A DNA stretch of 64,000 bases from Macrotis lagotis (Eukaryota > Chordata > Mammalia > Peramelemorphia > Peramelidae): the NCBI RefSeq assembly GCF_037893015.1, contig NC_133658.1, forward strand, positions 16,355,249 through 16,419,248, written 5' to 3'. Position 1 is the first letter of the stretch. Each line of letters starts with the position of its first letter. A model generated the notes under the pieces. It had not been told where the DNA came from and made no database searches. It saw only the letters and a list, made by a program, of their open reading frames with translations. Positions 10,159 through 21,917 of the stretch are shown piece after piece. Both the position numbers and the translations under genes were made by a program.

Positions 10159-10192
<34 letters not shown>

Positions 10193-10365
10193 TAGATGGA
10201 ACAGGGGATAGAGGGGAATCAAGAAGACTAGTTCAAATCTGGCTTAAGTAGTTGTGTGATACTGGGCAAAGCATTTCTTTCTATCTTCCTCAGTTTCTTG
10301 ATTAGCAAAATAGTGGTTAAAAAGTGCATCTACATCCTAGCACTGTTATGAGAATAAAATGTTAT
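9966..10365 (+). repeat. MIR fragments with a GATA/GACA microsatellite
   Basis: MIR-like pieces (GAGCCTCAGCTATTTC; GTTCAAATCTGGCTTAAG, then CCTCAGTTTCTTGATTAG) flank a (GATA)n(GACA)n run at 10,159-10,198. The second MIR continues at about 10,765-10,850 beyond two SINEs. Confidence 0.6.
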
Positions 10366-10399
10366 TCTTTTTTAATGATTTACAATTTCTTAATAGCCC

Positions 10400-10552
10400 C
10401 GATTTTCTTTTTTTCTTGATTTAAGGCAATGGGATTAAAGTGACTTGCCCAAGGTCACACAGCTAGGCAATTATTAGGTGTATGAATTGGATTTGAACTC
10501 AGGAACTGACGCCAGGGCCAGTGCTCTATCCACTGGACCACCTAGCTGCCCC
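10400..10552 (-). mobile_element. SINE-A
   Basis: Antisense, from AAGGCAATGGGATTAAAGTG to CCACCTAGCTGCCCC. It abuts a SINE-B at its right edge. Confidence 0.85.
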
Positions 10553-10760
10553 TCATTTGGGATTTTCTTGATAGAGATACCAATTTGACATTTCCTTCTC
10601 TAGTTTATTTTACAGATGAGGAAACTGAGGCAAAGAGTTACGTGACTTAACCAAAGTCACTCAGCAAGTAAGCACCTGAGACCAGATTTGAAATCACAAA
10701 GATGAGTCTTTCTGATACTGAGCCCAGCGCTCTCTCCACTGTACCACCCAGCTAGTACCA
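10553..10760 (-). mobile_element. SINE-B
   Basis: GGGATTTTCTTGATAGAGAT, then ACAGATGAGGAAACTGAGGC, then CTGTACCACCCAGCTAG. Its RTE tail is missing at the left, next to the SINE-A. Confidence 0.75.
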
Positions 10761-10764
10761 CTTA

Positions 10765-10990
10765 GGGAAAAAATGAGATAATATCTATAAACAACTTTAC
10801 AGACCTTGAAATAGTATATCACTGTTACTTGTATTCACTATTATTATTAGTATCCCCAGTAGGTCTATGATCGAGATAAGTCATTTCACCTGTTTAGATT
10901 ACAAATTTTTATCTATAAAAGGAAAAGTTTTAGCTAAATGACTTCAAATTCCCTTCTAGCTCAATGATACTACTTTGAAAAACTATTCCA
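10765..10990 (+). repeat. MIR continuation and a second MIR fragment
   Basis: AAATGAGATAATATCTATAA completes the MIR interrupted at 10,365. 10,870-10,990 is another MIR 3' part. Confidence 0.5.
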
Positions 10991-11040
10991 GTTGAGATTT
11001 ACATGACAGGAAGTTCACTCCAATACAAACACTGACTGAA

Positions 11041-12640
11041 ATTTTCTGGGTCATATGGCAAGAGGAGGTTATCCCCCAGAAGTGCAAGGACTTGTCCATT
11101 GTCCATCTTTATCAAAGTAAAGAAAACGTAAGTCCTGTGACAATCATAGGGGAATCGCTCTCTTAGTCACCATTGGCGAAATTCTTGACAAGGTCCTCCT
11201 TAATTGGCTGATCTTTCACCTGGAAGATGATCATCGACTCAAGACCCAGGGGGTGGTTTCAGAGAGGACTGAGGAACTGTTGATGTGGTGTTTGCTACCC
11301 AACAATTCTAGCAGAAATGATAGGAGCACAACCACGGTCTATACACAATATTCATCAATCTGTCCAAAGCCTTTGATATTGTCAGTCACAAGTCTCATGG
11401 ACAATCATGACAAAATGTGCTTCGTCACATCAGAGAAGCTCATCAGTGTTGTATGCCAGTTTCATGATGGAATAATGGAAGAATCTCTCGAGCTTTCCCG
11501 GGCAACAATGAAGCAAAACAGGGTTGTGCGCTGGCTCCCATGCTTCTTAGCATGAGGTCTTCAGCAATGTTGCCAGATACCTTCAATGAGGTATCCGGGT
11601 CAGCTATTAAAACTGACAATAAATTATTTAACTTGAAAACATTACACGTCATGCCTAAGGTGGAGGGAGTATTGGGTTTTTTCACAGACGATTGTATATT
11701 CAACGCAGCCCCTGAAGCTGAGACATAACTGAGTATAATTGATTCTCCATCAGTTATGATGATTTTTACCTAATGATGAACATCAAGAAAAGTGTCCCAC
11801 CAGTCAGCCCTGCAACATTCATACATGGAAGCAACCATTGGTTAGAGCAAACGAAGAGACAGAAAATACTGTGGTTAAGTTAACTTATCTTGACAGTAAA
11901 CTTTCCAAGAATGTAGATAAGGTTGACCCATATACAGTGTTTGGGAGCCTCTAAAGGTACTTGGAGAGAGAAGTTAGTTTAGATTAGATTGCCTACCAAA
12001 CTGAATGGCTACAGAACTGTTGTGTTGACCTCTTTGTTGTATGCCATGAAATCTGGAGTGTCTACCAGCGCCATGCCAGGAAACTGAACCATTTCTTTTT
12101 AAATTGTCTTAGGAAGATTCAGAAGATCCCCTGGCAAGTCAAGAAACTTGAAACTGAAGTCCTTTCTTGAACTAAAGTGCCAAGTATTCAAATTCTGCTG
12201 CAGAGAGCATAATTCCTATTGACTGACCACATTGTCCAAAAGCCAAAAGTACATTTATCTAAAATTCTATTTTGTGGAGAAGACAAATGCTCACTCAGTG
12301 GTTAAAAGATACATTTCAAAGACACTCTCAAGTTCTCTCTGATCAACTTTGCTATCAATTGTGAAACATGGGAGACATCAGCACAGGACTGCCTGACATA
12401 GCACACCCACATCAAAGAAGACACTGTGCTCTATGAGCAAAGCAGAACTGCAGAATTTCAAAAGAAATGTAAGATGCACAAATGTAGCCATCTTCATCCC
12501 AAATGGTCATATAGATGATGACCAATCTCTGGTAGAGAATTTTGGGTTCATATTCATCTAATCAGTCAGAACTGTATGCCCAATACATTGATTTCAAAAT
12601 AATGATATCCTTAAGAACAAAGGTCAACAACCACCAGGTC
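11041..12640 (+). pseudogene. LINE-x: decayed non-LTR retrotransposon ORF and 3' tail
   Basis: Pieces of a reverse transcriptase can be read across several frames: a GISLLVTIG-like stretch near 11,150, an 'AFDIVSHKSL'-like catalytic region at about 11,365, and 'KQNRVVRWLP' where KQGCVLAP is usual. Later come 'LTSLLYAM' at about 12,030 and a 'WETSAQDC' C-terminal segment near 12,370. Stops and frameshifts throughout show it is dead. It ends at about 12,635 with TTAAGAACAAAGGTCAACAA, matching the SINE-C tail. I could not assign a clade. The CR1/L2-like and RTE-like groups are both possible. Confidence 0.7.
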
Positions 12641-12739
12641 TTATTTTACCAAGATATTTTGTTTTGTTTCATTTTACTTTCTTTGATTTTGATCCTAACT
12701 CTAAATCGACAATTTTTGCCCACTCACTGCAACTAGCTG

Positions 12740-13015
12740 ACCTTTGGGAACAAGTGCATTCATCTTTCATGTGGCAGTCTTTCAGATATTTGAAGATAAT
12801 TGTCATAATTTCTCTGGAGCCTTCTCTTCTCCGGGATAAAGAGCCCTAGTTCTTTCAAGTAATTTGCATTTGGCACAGACCCCTTGATAGACCCTTCACC
12901 ATCCTGGTCACCTTCCTAGGAACACTTCCCAGCTTATGCCCTTCTTGAAATGGATTAGATCTCGATCTTTCTCTTCACTACTCTCACATCCTGGTAGAGG
13001 ATGATCTAAGTTAGT
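12740..13015. repeat. CR1/L3-type ancient repeat
   Basis: GGAGCCTTCTCTTCTCC, then CACCATCCTGGTCACCTTCC, then AACACTTCCCAGCTTATG matches the old CR1/L3-type segment found elsewhere in the window. Confidence 0.55.
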
Positions 13016-13500
13016 GAAGAAAAAGTTTTGAAATGTCTACCATATATCAGCAACTGAAATTAATGACAATTGTAAAAGGTCCTCCTGTTTTATGTTTCAT
13101 TGCCTATGAAAAAACATAAATGAGGATTCACAGCCAAACTATGCCCTATAGCTAGCAATCTCAGCAGAGCAGTAGTGGACATTAAATACATAATTGCATG
13201 TGAAAATTACTGGCCCAGATGTGTGATACTTCCAGTAATAAATGAAATAAATGATTGCTACAGGCACCCTGGACCCAGTCTACAGCTAAATTATCTGTGC
13301 AAGGCAGGATCATTTTGGAAAATAAAGAGTTGGCATTGTCATAGAAAATCTCCTAGTTTTAAGTTTCCACTGATGAAAATTCCATCTCGTTCTTTGATAG
13401 TAGTCTCTGGTATTTAATCAGTATTCAAACAACTCATGCTTCTTTTTTCTTGTTCTAATATGAACTCATTTATAGTTTGGGAGTGCAAGAAGAAAGAGCT
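13016..13500. other. Unique, nothing recognised
   Basis: An 80-codon plus-strand frame (13,175-13,417) has no splice or domain support. Confidence 0.35.
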
Positions 13501-13880
13501 ACAATCTTTCTCATTTCATAATCATATAATGCTTTGGAATAACAAAGCTAGAAAGAAATTTCTGAGGTCATATAATACAAGATCCTTATGTTCCCAAATG
13601 GCAAGGGCTCCTTCAGAAGATAATGAGTGTCCCTTTATCAATGTTCTTCTAGAAGATATCAGCTACTCATTTGATGTAGGTTACACTAGATTTACATATT
13701 TGTTGATCTTAGATTATAATTACATATTACTTCTCTGATTTTTTAGATGAATAAAGTAGGATCCAATGAGCCCAAGTTACTTATCTAAGGTCTTTTCACT
13801 AGTCACTATCAAGTTTATGTCTTCTTGAACGCAGGTCATCTATGTCCCTGTTCATGGTTTTGCCCACTTATACCACAATA
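13500..13880 (-). repeat. Degenerate MIR-like sequence
   Basis: AGGTCATATAATACAAGATCC at about 13,566 and AGTTACTTATCTAAGGTC at about 13,775 are weak MIR/SINE echoes. Confidence 0.35.
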
Positions 13881-14790
13881 CCCAGATAGCCTTTGTTGGG
13901 TTGTAGTGAGCGTCTGATGAGATATGAATCATTACATATTCCTTAGAGTACAATGTGATGAGATAAAACTAGAGAAGATGAGATAATATACAACCTTTAT
14001 TAAATTGTACCAGGGACTAGGCCAAGCTATAGCTGCTATTGTTATTATTTCAATTATCCCTAATGTAGTGAAGTTCAAATTCACTTTCTTATTTTGAATC
14101 TGATATTTAGAAAATGGTAGGAGAGAAATGGCACAATAGGATGTCAACAGGGTGAGTTCTCTATAGGAACATGGCCGGCCTAAGAGTCGACCTACCTCTT
14201 CCCTCCAGCGGTTTATCTATGCCAAGACTTAAAAATGAAAGAGTATCCTTTGGGGCATGAGCAGAATATAAATAAGGACAGTGAATGCATCATTAAGAGC
14301 CAAAGACTTAAGTTAGTTAAGGAGGGACTGGGTACCACAGGAAAAAAAGTCCTGATTCAGTATTAGAGCTATATCCCAAAGCACAAAGAGCACTGCTCCT
14401 AATGTAAGGCAAAATGACCCCAAAATCTAGGTGGATAATGCAGTTCCCAAAATAACAGGATAAGTGGAGTGAGTGCAAAATTGCTTATTGTACTCATATC
14501 CTCCAATCTTGGCTTCTACGCTAGGGAGCTAGACAGGAAAGAAGCCATTTTGGTTGGGAAAATAAAGTCTGAAGTTATATGAATTAGTTAAGTGAGAATT
14601 CATGCTATTTCTTTAAATGTGCTTTGTTGTCCTAAGTATTCATGTGCTGCTTCAGGGATAGAAATAACATTCTGCCAAGTTAAGGAAGGGAAATGGCCAA
14701 AGGTTGGCATGGAGCCAAGAGGCAGGTTGGTATGCAATCCTCTAGATGAGGAATTCTTCTCTTTCCGGTAATGTGTACCTGCTCTGACAG
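13881..14790. other. Unique AT-rich stretch
   Basis: No repeat or gene was recognised over about 900 bases. Confidence 0.4.
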
Positions 14791-14818
14791 TTGGGTAAAG
14801 TCTATGGATATTTTAAAA

Positions 14819-15011
14819 TAGAAAGAGAGAGAGAGAGAAAGGGGAAAATAAAGATAAAAAATAAAGGGATAATGAAAATAAAGAAAGAAAGGAAGGAAGA
14901 AAGGAAGGGAAGGAGGGAGGAAGGAAGGAAGGAAGGAAGGAAGGAAGGAAGGAAGGAAGGAAGGAAGGAAGGAAGGAAGGGGAGAGAGGGGGAGAGAGAG
15001 AGACAGAGAGA

Positions 15012-15076
<65 letters not shown>

Positions 15077-15092
15077 AGAGAGAGAGAGAGAG

Positions 15093-15142
<50 letters not shown>

Positions 15143-15152
15143 GAGAGAGAAA
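14819..15152 (+). repeat. Compound purine tract (GA)n, (GGAA)n, (GAAA)n
   Basis: From 14,880 to 15,152 the plus strand has a single pyrimidine, a C at 15,004. GA, GGAA and GAAA sub-arrays alternate. Lys/Glu/Arg-rich or Ser/Phe-rich frames on both strands are artefacts of the repeat. Confidence 0.95.
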
Positions 15153-15384
15153 TTAATCACTTTCTCCTTAATTGCATGTGTGAATTAATTGAACTCATTT
15201 ATTGTATTAACAATTCCCAATGAACGCTAACTTTAGGCCCAACATTACAGAGAACTTAGCAGAATCTTCACCTAAGACAATCTCTGTATTATATCCTCAT
15301 GAAAACAATCATCTTTTTTGTCTTTGCCACCAAACAACATGCTGCTTATTTCCTCACAGGACCATAGAATGCCTTAATGGTCCA

Positions 15385-15765
15385 CAATATACTAAAGAAT
15401 TCTATTCTATCATCATGATGAAAGATCATCCCTCTGCTTAAAGATCTCCAATGATGGGGAGCTCACTCTCCTGAGGCAGGCAATTTCAGGTAGAAATGAC
15501 TCTAATACTGAGGAAATGTTTCCTGAGGGAAATCTCCATTTACTTTTTCCAGTTCTGAAATACTATGACTGAATTTAGGTCTGCATTCCTAACTTTTTGT
15601 GATATATGATGCAAGATGTCATTCTAGACCAAACCTGTCTTTCTTAACTGCTTTCCCATTTTCCTAGTAGCTCTTATGAATTAGTGGGTCTTTCTCCAAG
15701 TATTTTATGTTTTCCCTGCTTACCTGAGCTGTTCACTAATCTACCTTTCCAATTTTAAGATAATA
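15385..15765. repeat. CR1/L3-type ancient repeat
   Basis: CCCTCTGCTTAAAGATCTCC, then GGGGAGCTCACTCTCCTGAG, then TTCCTGAGGGAAATCTCC matches the CR1/L3 block seen again at 55 kb. Confidence 0.55.
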
Positions 15766-16585
15766 CCAAAAAATTTTGATTAAAACTACTTTATATTAAA
15801 GTATGTGGTCTGAAAGTATTATTCTCCATTCATTCCTATTTTTTATTATAGTCCTTGACCTGTTTAATTATTTATTCTTCCAAAAATTTCCTTTCCCTTC
15901 CTTCTAGAAACATGCATATTTCCCATTATCTATCTCTGAAAACATCCCCTAAATCTTACCATCTTCCCAGCCAGGTTCTATAATGAAAAATAAATAGAAG
16001 CTTCTTTTGTCATACACTAATCCCTTGCCAGAATAAATGAATTGCTCCTGAATTCCAAATTAGCCATGTCTAATGATGAGTTGAAAGATCCTTTAGGTTG
16101 GATGCACTGCTTTGTCAAGTATGATAAAGGTGAAGCTGTCTTCCATGACCTTTCTACTACCGGAAAGGCAGTTGGCACATTAAGGTGAAGCCCACATTTA
16201 AAACAAAGGGAAAATTGTAGTTAGCCACCCTTTCAGCATTGCACCTGTTGCTGAGTTCCTGGTGTTTATCTCCATTTTACATTTACTGTCTAATGACACA
16301 GTGCCTAGAAAACTGTATACACTGAAAGACAATAATTATCGCCCTTCTCTGTGTTGCTACTCTTCTCATCACCGAGGTTGATGTAAAAACAGAATGAATT
16401 GGAACTCAAAGCCACAAGTTCACTGTTAGCCCAGACAGCAGTTGGAAATAAAAGTCAAGGGATCATCCAGTGTATCTATGAAGATAATCTATCTCCAAAA
16501 AGGGAAAAGAATGAATTCCATGAAGCTGATGTCAAATAATACAATTTTCTTCATTAATTCAACCAAGATTGGTAGCAACTATTTA
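15766..16585. other. Long repeat-poor block
   Basis: No transposon was recognised between about 15,770 and 16,585. The part 16,000-16,440 has mixed composition with no low-complexity runs, which makes it a reasonable place to look for a conserved non-coding element. Confidence 0.3.
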
Positions 16586-16589
16586 CTGA

Positions 16590-16790
16590 TATATAAGCAG
16601 TGTGGTGGACTAACAAAAGAGACCTCCTTGGAGACCTGTTCAAGACACACCTCGGATGCCCACTGGCTTCTTGACACTGGGTAAGTCAATAAAGCTCTCA
16701 TGACCCATGGTTCTCTGAGATTCTAAATTGCAGAGGAGTTGCTGACCTGCATTGGTAGAAGGAGGTTTCTTTTGAGGATTTCTTTACACT
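16590..16790 (+). repeat. MIR-related SINE with alternative tail
   Basis: GTGTGGTGGACTAAC, then CTTGACACTGGGTAAGTCAA, then a tail GTTGCTGACCTGCATTGGTA. The tail differs from ordinary MIR and is typical of an old therian SINE. Confidence 0.55.
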
Positions 16791-17220
16791 AATGAGATCA
16801 TAGGTTTAATTTGTTTTAATGTTAAACACTATGCTAGACTCAGTAAATCCCTCCCCCCCAATGCCATCTTCAAGGCACTCGGTATATACTGGGATAGAAT
16901 AATCTGATACGATGAATGCTCGGATATCAAATCAGTACCTGGAAAGCTGCCTATCTTTCAGATCCAGAACGCCATGCCTCCCTGGGTAGCCCCCCCCCCC
17001 CCAGTCCTGATTAATATCTCACATGATAACTAGTCACTGCACCCATTCTTAACTCTAATCCCTGTCATCTGATCCCTAATAATCCTGATCATTTTTTCCC
17101 AGTTTGAACTCTAGAACCATAAACAAATCAATATCATCATTGCTAATGGAAAGACCATATCAGCATACATTGCTATGACTTTACTCTCCATCTCTGAAAC
17201 TTCCCCTACCAAAACATCCT
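16791..17220. other. Unique stretch with a 13-C run
   Basis: Poly-C at 16,990-17,002. Nothing else was recognised. Confidence 0.4.
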
Positions 17221-17221
17221 T

Positions 17222-17765
17222 CTCTGACCACCTCCCCCTTATATATGTAGTTTTCCCTGCCACTAAAAGATAAGCACCTTAAGAGCAAAGATTATGATTG
17301 CATGCAGGTATCTTTGTTCCTCTATTACTTGATACATATTATAAACCTTTTAAAGTTAACTTTCCCCCAAAATTACCTTAATAAAGCATTGGGATCTTTC
17401 CAGGTAAACACTTAAATTTCCACCAACTGCTCTGTCTAGTCTCAATTCAATGAACCAACACCCTTTCAGCTTTCTACTGGGTATTGTCTTCCCCCTTTAG
17501 TAAGTTCCCCAAGGGCTTGGACAGTCTTTTTCTTATTTTATCTCCAGTGCTTTGACTATTGCCTGTCACACAGTGCATTTTGTTTTGGTTTTGTGCAAGG
17601 CAGTGGGGTTAAGTGACTTGCCCAAGGTCACACAGCTAGGTAATTATTAAGTGTCTGAGGTTGGATTTGAACTCTGGGCCCCCTGACTCTAGGGTCAGTG
17701 CTCTCTATTCACTGTGCCACCTACTGCTCCACACATAATGCATTCTTAATAAATGCTCACTAACT
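17222..17765 (+). repeat. Two L2 3' ends, the second split by SINE-A
   Basis: 17,222-17,355 (AAGATAAGCACCTTAAGAGC) is one end. 17,470-17,579 continues at 17,730-17,765 (AAGGGCTTGGACAGTC, then CACACAGTGCATT, then CTTAATAAATGCTCACTAAC) as a second. SINE-A sits just before the terminal AATAAATG. Confidence 0.65.
17580..17729 (-). mobile_element. SINE-A inside an L2 end
   Basis: Antisense body from TGCAAGGCAGTGGGG to CTGTGCCACCTACTGCTC. Flanks CACACAGTGCATT (17,567-17,579) and CACACATAATGCATT (17,730-17,744) are a diverged target duplication. Confidence 0.9.
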
Positions 17766-17839
17766 ATAGTAAGCTTTTAAGAAATGCTTTTTTTATTCAT
17801 TCATTCCTATATTCATTCAAATAAATATAATATCAGAAA

Positions 17840-17945
17840 TAGCATGATAAAGACTAGAGAACCAGGAAGACTTAAATTGAATTCCTGCCTCATATTAGTT
17901 GTGTGAACCTTCTAAAATCACTCACCCTCACACAACACTCTGAGT
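17840..17945 (+). repeat. MIR-type fragment
   Basis: AACCAGGAAGACTTAAATTG, then TTAGTTGTGTGAACCTT, resembles the tRNA-like half of MIR. Confidence 0.45.
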
Positions 17946-18047
17946 TTTAAAATGGCAGAACAATTGATGATCACCATTGAAAGATCTCACAGCCAGAACA
18001 ATAGTTTTAAAACTCTCAATGCAATTATGGGACTAAGAGGGTCCCAG

Positions 18048-18114
18048 CAAATGGATGAATCATGAAAGACTTTATGTATAACAAATGGATGAATCATGAA
18101 AGACTTTATGTATA
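18048..18114. repeat. Exact 33-base tandem duplication (period 34)
   Basis: The 33 bases at 18,048-18,080 recur without mismatch at 18,082-18,114, separated by one A. The unit starts CAAATGGATGAATC and is not low-complexity. Confidence 0.95.
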
Positions 18115-18250
18115 ATTAGACTTAATACTCACCATCATTCTATGAAGGACCATTTACAGATGTAGAAACTGAGGTTCAGGAAATGTTCATACCCTTGGTT
18201 TTCCAATTTCCATCTGTACAGAAATGATCACTGAAACAATGTCAAATGAG
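18115..18250 (-). repeat. MIR-type fragment
   Basis: ACAGATGTAGAAACTGAGGTT at about 18,155 is the antisense MIR core. Confidence 0.5.
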
Positions 18251-19130
18251 TAGCTTACCAAATATACATAGTGAATTTTACCTAATTTATCCTAATATTA
18301 TAACTGATTAGAATCATGATAAAAATCTGTAATGAAGAGAAATCAAATACAAAGTTCTGATCATGATCAATTTATTAGCAAGGCTAGAAATTGCCAATAA
18401 ATGAAATCTAAGACCCCTCAATAGCCACGGCCCCCCTCTAACAGGCAGAGTGATTCCTTTATTCAGTTGGTTACATAAAATCCAGTATTATATAATAAAC
18501 TAAGACTGTGATTTATCACACAGAAATGGGCTTTACATGACCTGACTCAAAGAGGAGATTTTCATAACTGAGGAAAATAGGGAAAAACACAAAGTTGACT
18601 CATATCCCCTGACTCACATCTCAAGGTGGAGAAATAGCCTAGACCAGATTTATTTATTTTCCTTTTCTTCTCTCCTCCATTCCAAAAACCTAAACATTTC
18701 GAGTCTTTGTGATAGGAATGGAACCCAAGATATTAGGAAGTTAAAACCTTGAAAACTCTACCACTGAGTCTTATGAAATCAAGTCCAAATCTGAGCCAGA
18801 AGTATCAATTCACTGATTAAATGCAATTCTCAATCAATACTTAATAAAGAATACAAAATGAAGTAGGGCATCTACTATAAATTTTAAATTAGTGCTATCA
18901 TACTCTTCTTTGCAGTGCAGTACCATTAGCTCTGAAGCTATGAACTCATGTCTTCAAACTCCAGGATCAGAACCCCATGTATCATAATATGGACATAACT
19001 CTCCCTTTTAAGTGATCATGGAATCAAGGAGTCTCAGGAGATTATAAAATTCTTTAGGCTCAGAAAGTGATTTACATAAAACACTTGTCTAATTAATGCT
19101 TAATGGATTTTATTGGATGGGAAAGGTTCT
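18251..19130. other. Unique stretch apart from a tRNA-like relic
   Basis: Only the tRNA-like segment at 18,697-18,778 was recognised in this stretch. Confidence 0.35.
18697..18778 (-). pseudogene. tRNA-like relic
   Basis: On the minus strand AGACTCAGTGGTAGAG resembles an A box and GGGTTCCATTCC a B box, at about tRNA spacing. The acceptor stem does not pair well, so it is at best a decayed tRNA pseudogene or the head of an unfamiliar tRNA-derived SINE. Confidence 0.3.
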
Positions 19131-19184
19131 CAAAGACCATTTAACCCAGCTTTTATCCAACATACTCAATAGCCACCCAGCCTT

Positions 19185-19530
19185 TGTCACATTCAAAGAC
19201 TTTTTCTCTGTCTTCCTCCTTCTTGACTTCTCAGAAGCTTTAACACTCTTTTAATCTGCATATGCTCTTCTCCCTGGGTTTTCATTTCTTTACTCTTTCT
19301 TTTCTTATATTCCTATCTCTTCCTCCTCCTTGAACATTATATCTTCAACTGTTAGCTCCTAACTATCACGGGTATAATTCAGGGTTTGTCTTGCAACCTC
19401 TCTTCAATCACACTCTTAGGGATTTCATGTGATAAATATAACATTATTTTCCCAACACAAAAGAATCCAAAATCTACCTTTCTATATTTATCACTCTAAC
19501 TCCAGTTCCATTTCATCAGTTAGCTAATAC
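19185..19530 (+). repeat. L2 coding-region remnant
   Basis: TTCTTGACTTCTCAGAAGC, then CCTGGGTTTTCATTTC, then CAGGGTTTGTCTTGCAACC, fits the L2 reverse-transcriptase region with heavy decay. Confidence 0.45.
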
Positions 19531-19624
19531 TTTCTTTAAATATGATGTACCATAAGCATCATAAAGTTATTTTGTCCAAAGTGCAATGAATCTTTCATTT
19601 TTGTTGCTTTAGACCTGACAATTT

Positions 19625-20945
19625 TAATCTTTTTAAATGGTATTTTATTTTTTTCCAATTACATGCAAAGGTAGTTTTCAACATTCATCATTTTGTAAGA
19701 TTTCGAGTTCCACATTTTTTGACTATCCACATTTACCTCCGCCTCTCCATGGCAATGATGAATCCGATATGGGCTGCACATGTCCTATTGTGTTTAGTAT
19801 ATTTCCATATTAGTCACGTTGTGAAAGATGAATGAGAACTAAAGGCAGAAAAAACATTTTTTCAAAGTGAACATAGTACATTTTGCTTCATATTCATATC
19901 CCCTAAGTTTTTCTCTTGATGTAGATGGCATTTGCTATCACGATTCTTTTGGAATTGTCCTTGATCACTAAACTGCTGAGAAGAACTGAGTCAGTCATAG
20001 TTGATCCTCTCACAGGTTTGCTGTTAATGTGAACAAGGCTCTCATGGTTCTCTGCTCAATTCACTCAGCATCACATAATGCAAGTCTTTCCAGTCCTTTC
20101 TGAAGTCTGGCTGCCCCTGATTTCTTGCAGAAAAATAGTATTCCATCACATTCAAACATCATAATTTATTCAGTTATTCTATGATTGATGGGCATTCCCT
20201 GAATTTCCAATTCTTTTCCACTACCAAAAAAGCTTCTATACTTTTTAGTCTTTTTTTTTTGCTTTTATATGGTCTCTTTGGGATATAGATCTGTTAGTTG
20301 GATTGGATTAAAGAATCTGCAGTTTTATTGAGCTCTGGGCATTGCTCTCCAGAAAGATTGGATCAGTTCACAATTCCACCACCAATGATTAGTCTTCCAG
20401 TTGTTCCATATCTCCTCCAACATTATGATTTTCCTTTTTTGTCATTTTAGCCAGTCTCATAGGTGTGAGGAGATGCCTTGGAGTTGTCTTAATTTATTAA
20501 TTTATTGATTGATTAATTAAGCAATTAATTGACGATTTCTCTAATCAACGATAATTAGAGCATTTTTAAATGGCTATATAACTTTTATTTCTTCATCTGT
20601 AATCCACCTGTCCACATCCTTTGACCATTTCTCTATTGGAGAATGAGGTGTATTCTTGCTAATTTGATTCAGTTCTCTACATGTTTAGAAATAATTCATT
20701 TTTCAAAAACACTAGGTATGAAAATTGTTTCCCAGCTTTCTGTATTCCTTCATATCTTGGTTGCATTAGTTTTATTTGTAAAAAAAAGCCTTTGTATTTA
20801 GTGCATTGTCCATTTTACAATATTATCCATTTTGCAGTTCATAATGTTCCCTAATTCTTGATCAGTCATGAATTCTTCCTCTCTCCACCCATCTGACAGA
20901 GAGACTATTCTTTGTTTTCCTGATGGGCTTATGGTCACAATGTAG
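19625..20945 (-). mobile_element. L1 LINE 3' end, antisense
   Basis: The left end has the L1 terminus (TTTTTCCAATTACATGC, then AGGTAGTTTTCAACATTC). It continues through the antisense ORF2 C-terminal region (TAATTTATTCAGTTATTC; TTGGATCAGTTCACAATTCC; AGGTGTGAGGAGATGCC) to about 20,945. It is 5'-truncated and riddled with stops. Confidence 0.8.
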
Positions 20946-21274
20946 CTTCCTCTGAAAAGCAATCTTCTTCATAACTTAATATTTCTGTCTAGGATTCTAC
21001 CATCATTCCAATGACTAGAATTTATCAATTCTAGGTCATCATTTTCCTTCCATGGGAGAAAGGCTTGCAGGGTTATCCCAGAAAAACAGGCCATGGGAGC
21101 CAAAAGGTGACTCACAGGAGAAGGACGTGGCAAACCACTCCAAACCACTGTGCCAAGAAAACCCCGTGGATGCTCACTGGAAGAGGAGCCCTTCAGGTCA
21201 GAGATTGTCTAATATGCTACTTGGGAAGAACAGAGCACAACAACAAAAATGGTCCAGTACTAATGAAACATCTT

Positions 21275-21439
21275 TTTAGTTTCCTTTTTTTTTTAAGGTT
21301 TTTGCAAGGCAATGAGGGTTAAGTGGGCCCAAGGCCACACAGCTAGGTCATTATTAAGTGTCTGAGGCCGGATCTGAACCCAGGTCTTCCTGACTCCAGG
21401 GCCGGTGCTCTATCCACTGAACCACTTAGCCACCCCAAC
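21275..21439 (-). mobile_element. SINE-A inside the RTE 5' part
   Basis: Target duplications TAATGAAACATCTT (21,261-21,274) and TAAAGAAACATCTT (21,440-21,453) differ at one base. Removing the SINE rejoins the RTE. Confidence 0.93.
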
Positions 21440-21917
21440 TAAAGAAACATCTTGACCGAAGCTTTAAGGTAGCTTAACTCAGATATGTCTGGTGATGAAA
21501 GGACTGTCTGATTCTGCAAAGATCGTTATTGCATAGGAATCTATAATATAATATCTATGATTGAGGGCAAACTGGATGTGCTTACAAAGGGGATGGAAAA
21601 TTCAGCTTCCACCTTTTGTGTGCCTGTGAAAGTAAATGGGTAGAAATGGCTGAAATTAGTTTAGGTGAAGACCCCCATGTACTACTAGGGACAAGAATTC
21701 CTTAGGAGAAATGAAGTAGCCCTCATAAGCAATAAAAGAGTGAGAAAAGTAGGAATGGCATAAAAACTCAACAAAGATAAAACAATATCTATTGTAATCA
21801 AAGGTAAACCATTCAGTGTCATAGTAATACAAGTCTATGCTCCAACCACTGATGCCAAAGAGGTCAAAGTTGATTAGTTCTATAAAGAAGTAGAATATTT
21901 TCTGGAAATTAAACATA

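Noticed and set aside
14791..15160. 115-121-codon open frames on both strands
   Set aside because: They are translations of GGAA/GAAA repeats, with no codon diversity and no splice or start context.
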